From the NCBI GenBank assembly GCA_947176615.1, contig CAMWRO010000030.1:1-16265 (forward strand): a DNA stretch of 16,265 nucleotides, in the 5' to 3' direction. Below the pieces are notes generated by a model, which saw only the letters and a list, made by a program, of their open reading frames with translations, had not been told where the DNA came from and searched no databases. A program made the translations under genes and the position numbers. The DNA comes from an uncultured Porphyromonadaceae bacterium (GTDB lineage Bacteria > Bacteroidota > Bacteroidia > Bacteroidales > Muribaculaceae). Below are positions 6,935-14,343 of the stretch, piece by piece. Numbering within the stretch: the stretch's first letter is position 1; every line of letters begins with the position of its first letter.

Positions 6935-6977
6935 GAATCGGCCTAAAACTCTTTTGAAAAGAGTTTTAGGCCGATTC
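6935..6977. terminator. Bidirectional terminator between the fimbrillin and gal units
   Basis: A 21-bp perfect inverted repeat (6935-6955 with 6957-6977) lies between the convergent stops at 6914 and 7008. On the minus strand it is followed by CTTTTTATAAA, a good T tract for the gal operon. On the plus strand only TATCTTTC follows, so termination there may be weaker. Confidence 0.9.
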
Positions 6978-7005
6978 TATCTTTCAAAAACCTTTCGGAA
7001 AATGA

Positions 7006-8148
7006 TTAGTCTTCGATCTTGCGGGCACCGTCGCTGACAATCACGTCATAGATAACGGGCTCGTGACCATATTTCTCGTTGAACTTAGCCTTGACGGTAT
7101 CAATAAACTTGTTATAGATTACGTTGGGGACAAGGTTGATTGTACAACCGCCGAAACCGCCGCCCATGATTCGGGAGCCGGTCACGCCACATTCCTTGGC
7201 AATGTCATTGAGATAGTCGAGTTCCTCGCAAGAAACCTCATAATCCTTTGACAGACCTTCGTGGGTCTCATACATCAGACGGCCCACAGTCTTGAGGTCG
7301 CCGCGTTCAAGTGCGTCACACACGCCGAGCACACGCTCTTTTTCCTCAAGCACAAACTTTGCGCGGAAATAATCCTCGGCCGAAATATCGCTCTTGATTC
7401 CGTTGAGCATATCCATGTCGGCATCACGCAATGTCTCAACGCCGAGACGCTTGGCGACATTTTCGCATGACTGGCGACGCTTGTTATAGGGCGAATCGAC
7501 CAATTCGTGCTTAACGCGTGAATCGACGAGAACGAGCTTGGAATCTTCGAGCTTGATGGGGAAATATTCAAATTCGAGAGAACGGCAGTCAAGACGGATG
7601 AGATGGTCTTTCTTGCCGAATACCGATGCAAACTGGTCCATGATGCCGCAGTTCACGCCACAGTAGTTATGCTCGGTTGACTGACCGATCTTGGCGAGGT
7701 CAAACTTCGAGATAGTGTTACCGTTGAACATATCGTTGATTGCGAAAGCGAAGCAAGATTCAAGAGCGGCCGAAGATGACAGACCCGCACCGAGAGGCAC
7801 GTTTCCGGCAAAGACAGCATCAAAGCCCTTTACCATGCCGCCACGCTTGATCGTCTCGCGGCACACACCGAAGATGTAGCGCGCCCACTGCTGTGAGGGT
7901 GCGTCTTCTTCGTTGAGCCCGAATTCTGTAGCTTCGTCAATATCAATCGAGTAAACGCGCACTTTCTCTGTGCCGTTTTCACGCATCTCGGCCATGATGA
8001 CCTTGTCAATCGCACCGGGGAACACATACCCGCCGTTGTAGTCGGTATGCTCGCCGATGAGGTTGATGCGGCCGGCCGACGCATATACAGTACCTTCGCC
8101 GCCGAAGTGCTCGGCAAACGCTTTTTGGATTTTTTCTTTTAATTCCAT
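7006..8148 (-). CDS. galK: Galactokinase
   Basis: Phosphorylates alpha-D-galactose with ATP to galactose-1-phosphate, the first committed step of the Leloir route, in the cytoplasm. The 380-residue length is typical. The galactokinase signature GRINLIGEHTDY is at 26-37 and includes the catalytic-site arginine R27. The GHMP kinase ATP loop PLGAGLSSSAALE is at 118-130, the likely catalytic aspartate is D171 in GIMDQ, and the third GHMP motif is GSRIMGGGFGGC near the C-terminus. It is the last gene of a three-gene minus-strand operon, 21 bases after the nucleotidyltransferase, and is followed by the strong terminator at 6935-6977. The start MELKEKIQ at 8148 gives the usual N-terminus. No galT or galE accompanies it here. 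Confidence 0.97.
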   Translation of the reverse strand: MELKEKIQKAFAEHFGGEGTVYASAGRINLIGEHTDYNGGYVFPGAIDKVIMAEMRENGTEKVRVYSIDIDEATEFGLNEEDAPSQQWARYIFGVCRETIKRGGMVKGFDAVFAGNVPLGAGLSSSAALESCFAFAINDMFNGNTISKFDLAKIGQSTEHNYCGVNCGIMDQFASVFGKKDHLIRLDCRSLEFEYFPIKLEDSKLVLVDSRVKHELVDSPYNKRRQSCENVAKRLGVETLRDADMDMLNGIKSDISAEDYFRAKFVLEEKERVLGVCDALERGDLKTVGRLMYETHEGLSKDYEVSCEELDYLNDIAKECGVTGSRIMGGGFGGCTINLVPNVIYNKFIDTVKAKFNEKYGHEPVIYDVIVSDGARKIED

Positions 8149-8169
8149 TAGATTTAAGTATTATAGCTG

Positions 8170-9072
8170 TTAAAACATTTTTTCGGGATATACACCTTCG
8201 GCATGAAGTTCGGCAAACTTTGCCACAACACCGGGACGGTCGGCGGCATAGGTGACTCCGAACCACTTGCTGTCAGTATCGAGAACCTTCACGGTTGCCT
8301 CGCCTGAATTGATGAGGGTGTCGATACACAAGGGGATAAAGAATTCGGCTTTGGGGGTATTGATGTCCTTGTCAAGGAATTTGCGGAACTCACGCTCGCT
8401 GTAATCAAAATAATCAGGTGTGAAGCCCCACAGGTTCATCGAAACGGGAGTCTTGGGGTCAAGAGTCTGAACCTGATCATTTTCGTCGGTAAAGACGATT
8501 TTGCCATCTTTGTCATAAGAGATAGCGGTGCGCTCGACAACCGAAGTCAGCATGCCGTCCTTGTTCTCGCACACGCCGCGGGCGACAGACCCGTTTTCGG
8601 TCATGGTGTTTCCCACGCGGAATCCCACCATCGAGTAATCACCCTTGCGGTCACGGGGACGCATGAGGTCTTCGGCAATCACGCGGAAAGCGTCGCGTCC
8701 ATAGAAATCGTCGGCGTTGATAACGGCAAACGGTTCCTTGATTACATCCTTGCCCATGAGGACAGCGTGGTTGGTTCCCCACGGCTTGGTGCGGTCTTCG
8801 GGGCAGGTATATCCCTCGGGAAGTTTGTCGGTCGACTGGAACACAACCTCGACGGGAATGTGACCTTCATATTTAGACAGGATTTTTTCACGGAAATCCT
8901 TCTCAAAATCTTTACGGATAACAAAAACTACTTTGCCGAAGCCTGACTGAATAGCATCATAGATTGAATAGTCCATGATAGTCTGGCCCTGAGGGCCGAG
9001 GGGATCAAGCTGCTTGAGACCGCCATAACGGCTGCCCATTCCGGCTGCAAGTACAAATAATGTTGGTTTCAT
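8170..9072 (-). CDS. Sugar-phosphate nucleotidyltransferase in the gal operon
   Basis: A 300-residue NTP_transferase-type enzyme that should join a sugar-1-phosphate to a nucleotide with release of pyrophosphate. The nucleotide-binding motif LAAGMGSRYGGLKQ starts at residue 8 (G11, G13, R15, K20). NADDF at 119-123 supplies the metal-binding aspartate pair. ETF-like alternatives are excluded by KPWGTNHAVL and the C-terminal SKWFGVTYAADR, both of which I recall from the widespread Bacteroidales 'nucleotidyltransferase' family of this size, usually left without a substrate. It lies between galM (22-base gap) and galK (21-base gap), which suggests galactose-1-phosphate as substrate, with this enzyme replacing GalT as a UDP-galactose pyrophosphorylase. 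A hexosamine- or muramic-acid-1-phosphate enzyme remains possible. Fold and reaction class are well supported; the substrate is inferred from position only. Confidence 0.85.
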   Translation of the reverse strand: MKPTLFVLAAGMGSRYGGLKQLDPLGPQGQTIMDYSIYDAIQSGFGKVVFVIRKDFEKDFREKILSKYEGHIPVEVVFQSTDKLPEGYTCPEDRTKPWGTNHAVLMGKDVIKEPFAVINADDFYGRDAFRVIAEDLMRPRDRKGDYSMVGFRVGNTMTENGSVARGVCENKDGMLTSVVERTAISYDKDGKIVFTDENDQVQTLDPKTPVSMNLWGFTPDYFDYSEREFRKFLDKDINTPKAEFFIPLCIDTLINSGEATVKVLDTDSKWFGVTYAADRPGVVAKFAELHAEGVYPEKMF

Positions 9073-9094
9073 ATCTTAATATATCAATGTATGG

Positions 9095-10138
9095 TTAAAT
9101 CGTGTCAAACTTGAATCTGATAGCCTCTTCAAAAGTCTCACCCGGGTTCAGCACCGATGAGGGGAACTCGGGGTGGTTGGGCGCGTCGGGGAAGTTCTGA
9201 CATTCGAGAGCGACGCCGTCATAGTCGTTATAGTTCCCGCCCGAGATACTTTCAGGACATCCGGCAAGCCAGTTGCCGGTATAAATCTGCACTCCGGGTT
9301 GTGTTGTCAAAACAGTCAGACGGCGGCCTGACTTACGAGACTGCAGCACGGCTATCTCCTGAAGTTTTCCCTTCTCATAATCGTCAAGGACCCAGCAATG
9401 GTCATATCCTTTTCCTATCTTCAACGGTTCAAAATCGGCTTTGATATCACGGCCGATGGTCTTGAACGATGTGAAGTCCATCGGAGTTCCGTCAACCGGG
9501 GCAAGCTCCCCGGTAGGTATCTGGGTGTCATCGGTAGGAAGATAACGGGCGGCCTTGATTTTCATTTCGTGATCAAGCACGGTTCCGGCCTGCTCCCCGT
9601 CAAGATTGAAATATACATGATTTGTGAGATTGACGACGGTCTTGGCATCGGTCCCGGCGGTCAGGACGAGTGACAATTCGTTATCGTCATTCCATGTATA
9701 GACAGCCTTGACGGTCATGTTTCCGGGGTAGCCTTCCTCACCGTCGGCAGCATGATAGGTGAACACGACACTGTCACCCTCGACTGCGCTGTCCCATATC
9801 TGGTTCTGGAATCCTTCGGGACCTCCGTGAAGGGCATTGGGGCCATTGTTGATTGCAAGAGTATATTCTTTGCCGTCAAGTGAAAACTTTCCACGGGCAA
9901 TGCGGTTGGCAAATCGTCCGGGTACTTTTCCGGCACAAGGCCCGTCGGCTATATAATCAGCCGGATTTTTATATCCGAGCGCGACATTGGCAAGTTTACC
10001 TTCCCTGTCGGGAACCATGACAGCCACAATACCGGCGCCAAGAGAGGAAACGGTCACTGATGCCCCCGAGGCATTGATCAGGGTAAAAAGCGAGATTTCG
10101 CCTTTGGGCGACTGCGCTGTCGTCTTATCAATTTTCAT
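9095..10138 (-). CDS. galM: Aldose 1-epimerase (mutarotase)
   Basis: Interconverts the alpha and beta anomers of galactose and other aldoses, feeding alpha-galactose to GalK. Expected features are present: the PGRFANRI motif, H104 in NALHGGP, the catalytic base-side histidine H174 in NLTNHVYFNL, and the catalytic glutamate E312 in ALECQNFPDAPNH. The 347-residue length is normal. I placed the start at 10138 (MKIDKTTAQ). The reading frame stays open to an ATG at 10226-10228, but that overlaps the -33 promoter box, and the extra 30 residues are Lys/Ile/Leu-rich with no mutarotase similarity. There is no N-terminal signal peptide, so it is cytoplasmic. It is the first gene of the galM-nucleotidyltransferase-galK operon. 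Confidence 0.95.
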   Translation of the reverse strand: MKIDKTTAQSPKGEISLFTLINASGASVTVSSLGAGIVAVMVPDREGKLANVALGYKNPADYIADGPCAGKVPGRFANRIARGKFSLDGKEYTLAINNGPNALHGGPEGFQNQIWDSAVEGDSVVFTYHAADGEEGYPGNMTVKAVYTWNDDNELSLVLTAGTDAKTVVNLTNHVYFNLDGEQAGTVLDHEMKIKAARYLPTDDTQIPTGELAPVDGTPMDFTSFKTIGRDIKADFEPLKIGKGYDHCWVLDDYEKGKLQEIAVLQSRKSGRRLTVLTTQPGVQIYTGNWLAGCPESISGGNYNDYDGVALECQNFPDAPNHPEFPSSVLNPGETFEEAIRFKFDTI

Positions 10139-10197
10139 AGTTATTTTTTTATATATCTTAATTAGATTTTTAGTAAGAATCTTGTTTTTGAGTGTTG

Positions 10198-10229
10198 CAA
10201 ATTTAAGAAATTGACTGCTCACGTCCAAA
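10198..10229 (-). promoter_or_regulatory. Promoter of the gal operon
   Basis: On the minus strand, TTTG (10229-10226) is followed after exactly 20 bp by TAAATTTG (10205-10198). This is the full -33/-7 consensus of the Bacteroidetes primary sigma factor. The predicted transcript starts near 10192, about 50 bases before the galM ATG. Confidence 0.85.
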
Positions 10230-10396
10230 CATTCGCAACATGTTTTTCATGCGTTGTCACAAATTTACCATAAAACGGCTTATTTTTATCATTTTGAATC
10301 CATATTCAAATTTGCTCTTATCGGTCATGGTCAAAATCTTCTCTTTTTTGACCAAAAATTACCCCTTTCCGAGCCATATATTTATTGAAAATTGCG
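10206..10396. other. Divergent intergenic region between gal and nlpC units
   Basis: This is AT-rich non-coding sequence between the two divergent promoters. A second minus-strand TAAATTTG occurs at 10260-10267 without a -33 partner. No operator-like palindrome is apparent. Confidence 0.5.
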
Positions 10397-10404
10397 TAAC
10401 TTTG
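10397..10404 (+). promoter_or_regulatory. -7 promoter element of the NlpC/P60 gene
   Basis: TAACTTTG matches the Bacteroidetes -7 consensus and is the same octamer as at 987-994. No -33 TTTG is seen 19-21 bp upstream. It ends only five bases before the ATG at 10410, so the transcript may be leaderless. Confidence 0.6.
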
Positions 10405-10409
10405 CGTCT

Positions 10410-11264
10410 ATGATGCAAAAATTAGTGCGAAATACGATAACAGTAATATCCATCTTGGTCCTGACGTCAGTGATTCTGACGGGGTGTGGCTCGTCACGGC
10501 ATTCTGTTTCCAATCGTCGTGGAGGCTCGGCTGTATCTTCTTCACAGAAAGTCGAAATCTCGGCATCACTTGCCCCGCAGTCCCGGTCGCTGTTAAAAGA
10601 GGTCGACGGATGGCTCGGAACACCATATAAATATGGCGGAAATGACCGCAACGGCATCGACTGCTCGGCTCTGATGCTGCGCGTTTATAATGATGCCCTC
10701 AACATAAAACTGCCGCGTAATTCACGGGCACAAAGCGACTATTGCACTCCCATTGGCCGTAACGAGCTGATTCCCGGCGACCTTGTCTTTTTTGCGACAA
10801 CCAAGGGCAGCAGCAAGGTTTCCCACGTCGGGATGTATATCGGCGACGGGCGCATGGTTCATTCTTCGGCGAGTCGCGGTGTAATTGTAAGCGACCTCAG
10901 TGCCGATTATTACACACGCACATTTGCGGGAGCCGGACGCGTGGAGCCTTATCACGCAATGATCAAGAAGTCAGGAAAAAGAAAGGACAAGCCGGCAAAG
11001 GAAACCGCTCCGGTCGACGCTCCCCCGCTCCCTCCTGCCGACAACCCGGACGCGCTACCTTTTACACTCGAACCCGTAGCGTCACTGCCGTCCAAACCGG
11101 AAGGGAAACCCCGGTCTCAGTCAACGCCGACAGATCAGCCGGCAATGACGGTCCCGGCAACCGTGACCGCAAGCGCAGCACCCGAGATGTCAGCTGAATT
11201 AGCCCGGCGTCAGGTCCTTGACGAAATCATTGAACAAAAAATAGACTCTATCGTAGCCAATTGA
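10410..11264 (+). CDS. NlpC/P60 family cell-wall hydrolase lipoprotein
   Basis: A probable peptidoglycan endopeptidase, cleaving within stem peptides, anchored as a lipoprotein. The signal peptide ends at C26 (ILTGC). The NlpC/P60 domain covers about residues 57-170: TPYKYGGNDRNGIDCS carries the catalytic C85, VSHVGMYIG carries H139, and RMVHSS supplies the third residue H151. After residue 180 comes a basic, then Pro/Ala/Thr-rich tail of about 100 residues that looks disordered and ends in a short helix (EIIEQKIDSIVAN); its role is unknown. The start is at the tandem ATGs 10410/10413. The in-frame TTG at 10392 lies upstream of the -7 box and is rejected. The stop is five bases before the next gene's ATG, so the M16-like protein is translated from the same message. 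Confidence 0.92.
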   Translation: MMQKLVRNTITVISILVLTSVILTGCGSSRHSVSNRRGGSAVSSSQKVEISASLAPQSRSLLKEVDGWLGTPYKYGGNDRNGIDCSALMLRVYNDALNIKLPRNSRAQSDYCTPIGRNELIPGDLVFFATTKGSSKVSHVGMYIGDGRMVHSSASRGVIVSDLSADYYTRTFAGAGRVEPYHAMIKKSGKRKDKPAKETAPVDAPPLPPADNPDALPFTLEPVASLPSKPEGKPRSQSTPTDQPAMTVPATVTASAAPEMSAELARRQVLDEIIEQKIDSIVAN

Positions 11265-11269
11265 TACAG

Positions 11270-12571
11270 ATGTCACAAATCCTTGACCGTACAATCGCTC
11301 CCGAAGTCCATTCTTTCGGGCATCTTGCTCTCCCGCGACCTTCGCTCATCACACTTGAAAACGGCATACCGCTGTCAATACTCGACAGTGGCGAAATGGA
11401 TGTAAACCGACTGACCATCTCCATCAACGGAGGAGAGGCCGAAGAAACCATCCCGTCGCTTGCCAAACTCACAGCCTCGCTCCCGGTCGAAGGATGCGAC
11501 GGCCTGAGCGGCGACAAGATTGCCGAAATGCTTGAGTTTAACGGCGCGTGGGTAAAATCTCTCGCTCACACCCACCAGCGGTCTCTCACAATTTATTCGC
11601 TAAACTCCACCGCCAAGAATATAATTCCGCTCATCGGACGAGTACTGTCCACCCCGACGTTTCCCCAAAACGAAGTAGACAGCATCGTCGGCCAGACTGC
11701 TGAAAGACTTCGTGTCGAGCAGGAAAAAGTCAGCAATCAGGCGTCAAGGGCCATGAGACGCATCATTTATGGCGAAGACTGCCCCCTTGCACGGGAAAGT
11801 TCGCCCGAAAAAATCGGCTCCATAACCCGCGAAGACATCCATTCGTTCTACTACAACGGGTTCAATCCATCCCGGATAAAAGCCTATCTGTCGGGGAAAA
11901 TCACCCCCGACATCCTCGCGCTGACCACTGACACGCTTCTCTCACTCCCGACTCTCGGTCCCGGTTACGACGAAACACCGCTGACATTTGCCCCGTCGGC
12001 ACAACACCGCGTCCACGTCGAGTGTCCCGACGCTGTCCAAAGCGCGGTAAAACTGTCAATCCCATCCATCGGGCGAAACCATCCCGACTATGTTCCGCTG
12101 CGCATCGCGGTCATTGCCCTCGGCGGATATTTCGGCAGCCGCCTGATGCTCAACATTCGCGAAGAAAAAGGCCTCACCTATGGCATTATGGCCGCGCTCG
12201 TCGGTTATACGGAATCGTCGTTTATCTCCATATCGACACAGACCGACAACCGATATGTCGAGACCATAATTACCGAAGTAATCGCTGAAATCGAGCGCAT
12301 GAAAGACCCGTCAAGCTATACGGATGAAGAGATAAACCGTCTTTCGCGCCATGTCCTTTCGGGTCTCGCATCGTCACTTGACACCCCGTTCACTGCAATG
12401 GACATCTGGGAACTACAGCTTTTTGCCAAAACACGCCCCGACTATTTTGACCAACAGCAAAATGTCGCACGCTCGCTGTCAGGCGAACTGCTTGCAGATA
12501 TTTCCCGACGATATTTTGACACCTCAAATATCTATATAGCCACAGCCGGGAAAAATCTCGGCACCAAATGA
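11270..12571 (+). CDS. M16 (insulinase-like) protein lacking the zinc site
   Basis: A 433-residue protein with the two-domain M16 fold: an N-terminal half (LENGIPLSILDSG, then a SISINGGE-like strand) and a C-terminal half with GGYFGSRLMLNIREEKGLTYGI (R297 and Y304, the substrate-holding residues of the family). The catalytic motif HxxEH should follow the NGG strand, but residues 66-70 read KLTAS, so it cannot bind zinc in the usual way. It is either an inactive partner of an active M16 subunit encoded elsewhere or a scaffold protein. There is no signal peptide. I chose the ATG at 11270 over an in-frame TTG at 11261 that overlaps the previous stop. It is coupled to the NlpC/P60 gene (five-base gap). 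Family confident, function unknown. Confidence 0.87.
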   Translation: MSQILDRTIAPEVHSFGHLALPRPSLITLENGIPLSILDSGEMDVNRLTISINGGEAEETIPSLAKLTASLPVEGCDGLSGDKIAEMLEFNGAWVKSLAHTHQRSLTIYSLNSTAKNIIPLIGRVLSTPTFPQNEVDSIVGQTAERLRVEQEKVSNQASRAMRRIIYGEDCPLARESSPEKIGSITREDIHSFYYNGFNPSRIKAYLSGKITPDILALTTDTLLSLPTLGPGYDETPLTFAPSAQHRVHVECPDAVQSAVKLSIPSIGRNHPDYVPLRIAVIALGGYFGSRLMLNIREEKGLTYGIMAALVGYTESSFISISTQTDNRYVETIITEVIAEIERMKDPSSYTDEEINRLSRHVLSGLASSLDTPFTAMDIWELQLFAKTRPDYFDQQQNVARSLSGELLADISRRYFDTSNIYIATAGKNLGTK

Positions 12572-12593
12572 CCGATTACCGGCAAATATCACC

Positions 12594-12601
12594 TATCTTT
12601 G
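12594..12601 (+). promoter_or_regulatory. -7 promoter element of the AraC-type gene
   Basis: TATCTTTG matches TAnnTTTG and lies 16 bases before the ATG at 12618. No clear -33 box is seen. It suggests that the regulator gene is transcribed separately from the M16 gene, with a leader of about 10 bases. Confidence 0.6.
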
Positions 12602-12617
12602 TATAAAATTCCAGCTG

Positions 12618-13481
12618 ATGACATCTCCCTCCAGTCCAACTGACCCGAGACAACATCTCGCGACAAGCGGTATTGCCATCTTTAAGTCGCTCCGGGACAT
12701 ACCGTTCATTTCGTTCCCCTATAAAATGGACGTGATGATGCTCGCCGTGTGTGTGTCAGGCGAAATATCGGCCATAATAGACCTTACACCGCGCCGGATG
12801 AAAGCCAGCTCCATTATGGTGCTGCGTCCGGGACACAACCTGTCAGAATGCAAGGAGAGCGCTGATTTTGACGGCTTTTTCATCGTGGTTCACGAAGACA
12901 AGCTCAATGAGCTGCTGCCGTCGCTGCAATATATCATTTCAAGCGCGATTCATTTCAGCGAAAACCCCGTTATAGAGATTACACGCGAGGAACTTGAAAG
13001 CCAGATTCTGATTCACGCACTGTTCCGGCGCAAACTCTGCGACACCCATCGCCTCTACAACCGGCAGGCAATCGCGTCGCTTTGCGAAGTGTTGTTTTTT
13101 GACACACTTGGCATCTACACTGCCCGCGTGTCCATGAAAGGGCAACGGCATTCACGCCGTGAGGAGCTGCTCACACGCTTCATAACGCTTGTCGACATTC
13201 ATTACAAGGCCGAGCGCTCGGTCGCTTTCTATGCCCGGGAACTGTGCGTATCACCCAAACACCTCTCGGCGGTCCTAAAAGAAATAAGCGGCAAGACAGC
13301 CGGCGAATGGATTGACTACCGCGTAATTTTGGAAGCCAAGATTATGTTGCGGAAATCGGGAATGACGATTCAGGAAATCAGCCTTGAACTGAACTTCTCC
13401 AACCAGTCTTTTTTCGGCAAATATTTCAAACACTACACCGGAATGTCACCGCGGGAATACCGCATGAGTGCCATCGAATAA
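12618..13481 (+). CDS. AraC-family transcriptional regulator
   Basis: A DNA-binding regulator of 287 residues. The N-terminal part (about 18-120) looks like a cupin-type sensor domain with alternating strands (SGEISAIIDLTPRR, SSIMVLRPGHNL), a layout common in Bacteroidetes AraC proteins. The C-terminal AraC/XylS domain (about 190-283) has both helix-turn-helix units: ARELCVSPKHLSAVLKEISG and IQEISLELNFSNQSFFGKYF, then the family ending YTGMSPREYR. The ligand and target genes cannot be read from the sequence. It has its own -7 box and is followed after seven bases by the TPR protein gene, so the two are probably cotranscribed. Confidence 0.92.
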   Translation: MTSPSSPTDPRQHLATSGIAIFKSLRDIPFISFPYKMDVMMLAVCVSGEISAIIDLTPRRMKASSIMVLRPGHNLSECKESADFDGFFIVVHEDKLNELLPSLQYIISSAIHFSENPVIEITREELESQILIHALFRRKLCDTHRLYNRQAIASLCEVLFFDTLGIYTARVSMKGQRHSRREELLTRFITLVDIHYKAERSVAFYARELCVSPKHLSAVLKEISGKTAGEWIDYRVILEAKIMLRKSGMTIQEISLELNFSNQSFFGKYFKHYTGMSPREYRMSAIE

Positions 13482-13488
13482 TTCAAAA

Positions 13489-14307
13489 ATGAAATTCAAA
13501 ACATTACTGATAATTTTCCTGCTTGCCACAGCGCCATTCTCCATTATGGCCCAAAGCAGCAGCTATACTGACCTCGTCGGTGATGCCGACAAAGCGATTG
13601 CCGCCGGCAAGTGGGACGAGGCCGAGCAATTGCTTGTAAAGGCAATGCGGCTCGAACCCGCCAACCCCTTCAACGTCCTGCTGATGTCCAACGTCGGCAT
13701 GATGCAGTTCAATCAGGGCAAAGACTCTCTCGCTCTTGCGACGCTGAATACCGCTCACGAAATCGCCCCCGCGTCAGTAACCATTTTAGGAAACCGGGCA
13801 CGAATCCTGATGGCGACCGGTCATGAAAAAGAGGCATTCGATGATTTCGGGCGCATCATAGAGCTTGACTCCACGGCGGTGATACCACGTTTCAATCATG
13901 GCATAATCGCGCTGAAGGCCCGTGACATCGCGACCGCGACACAGGACTTTGAATATCTCAATTCCCATGCCCCTGACGAAATCGAAACATCAATCGGGAT
14001 GGCATCTCTGCATTCCGCACTCGGCAACTGGGCCGAGGCCATCCCCTATTTCAACCGCGTTATCGAAAAAGACCCGGCATCACACCTCTATTCGGGAAGG
14101 GCATTGTGCCGCCTGATGCTCGACCAATTATCCGAGGCTTCCGACGATATTGCCCGGGGCCTCGAACTCGACCCCGAAGACGGAGAGCTGTATCTATACC
14201 GCGCCGCGCTCAACAAGATGCGCTATCGCATTGCCGATGCCCGTGCCGACGCCGAGCGCGCCCGTCAGCTCGGAATACCGGCCGAGCGGCTAAAAGATTT
14301 CTTTTAG
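13489..14307 (+). CDS. Exported tetratricopeptide (TPR) repeat protein
   Basis: A 272-residue protein with a cleavable signal peptide (MKFKTLLIIFLLATAPFSIM, then AQSSS), so periplasmic rather than a lipoprotein. The rest is a run of roughly six to seven TPR units, for example ADKAIAAGKWDEAEQLLVKA, ALGNWAEAIPYFNRVIEKDP and DDIARGLELDPEDGELYLYR. TPR arrays mediate protein-protein contacts; no catalytic domain is present. The start is the ATG at 13489, seven bases after the AraC stop. The in-frame GTG at 13468 would overlap the AraC gene and add residues before the signal peptide, so it is rejected. Partner unknown. Confidence 0.9.
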   Translation: MKFKTLLIIFLLATAPFSIMAQSSSYTDLVGDADKAIAAGKWDEAEQLLVKAMRLEPANPFNVLLMSNVGMMQFNQGKDSLALATLNTAHEIAPASVTILGNRARILMATGHEKEAFDDFGRIIELDSTAVIPRFNHGIIALKARDIATATQDFEYLNSHAPDEIETSIGMASLHSALGNWAEAIPYFNRVIEKDPASHLYSGRALCRLMLDQLSEASDDIARGLELDPEDGELYLYRAALNKMRYRIADARADAERARQLGIPAERLKDFF

Positions 14308-14326
14308 AGGCCGTAAAAAACAACCT
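14306..14326 (+). repeat. 21-bp direct repeat before rsgA
   Basis: AGAGG-CC-GTAAAAAACAACCT recurs at 15367-15387 with only the central CC changed to TT. It overlaps the TPR stop codon and precedes rsgA by 17 bases. It shares the AACAACCT core with the longer repeat at 1-54. Confidence 0.6.
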
Positions 14327-14343
14327 CATTAACGACTATCACG

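Noticed and set aside
7830..8266. Minus-strand open frames overlapping galK and the nucleotidyltransferase
   Set aside because: They are out-of-frame shadows rich in Arg, Ser and Cys with no family features.
10139..10228. 30-residue N-terminal extension of GalM
   Set aside because: It covers the promoter (-33 at 10226-10229, -7 at 10198-10205) and has no mutarotase similarity.
10260..10267. Second TAAATTTG upstream of galM
   Set aside because: No -33 partner; the element at 10198-10229 has the complete spacing.
13468..13488. GTG start for the TPR protein
   Set aside because: It overlaps the AraC gene and would bury the signal peptide; the ATG at 13489 gives a normal one.
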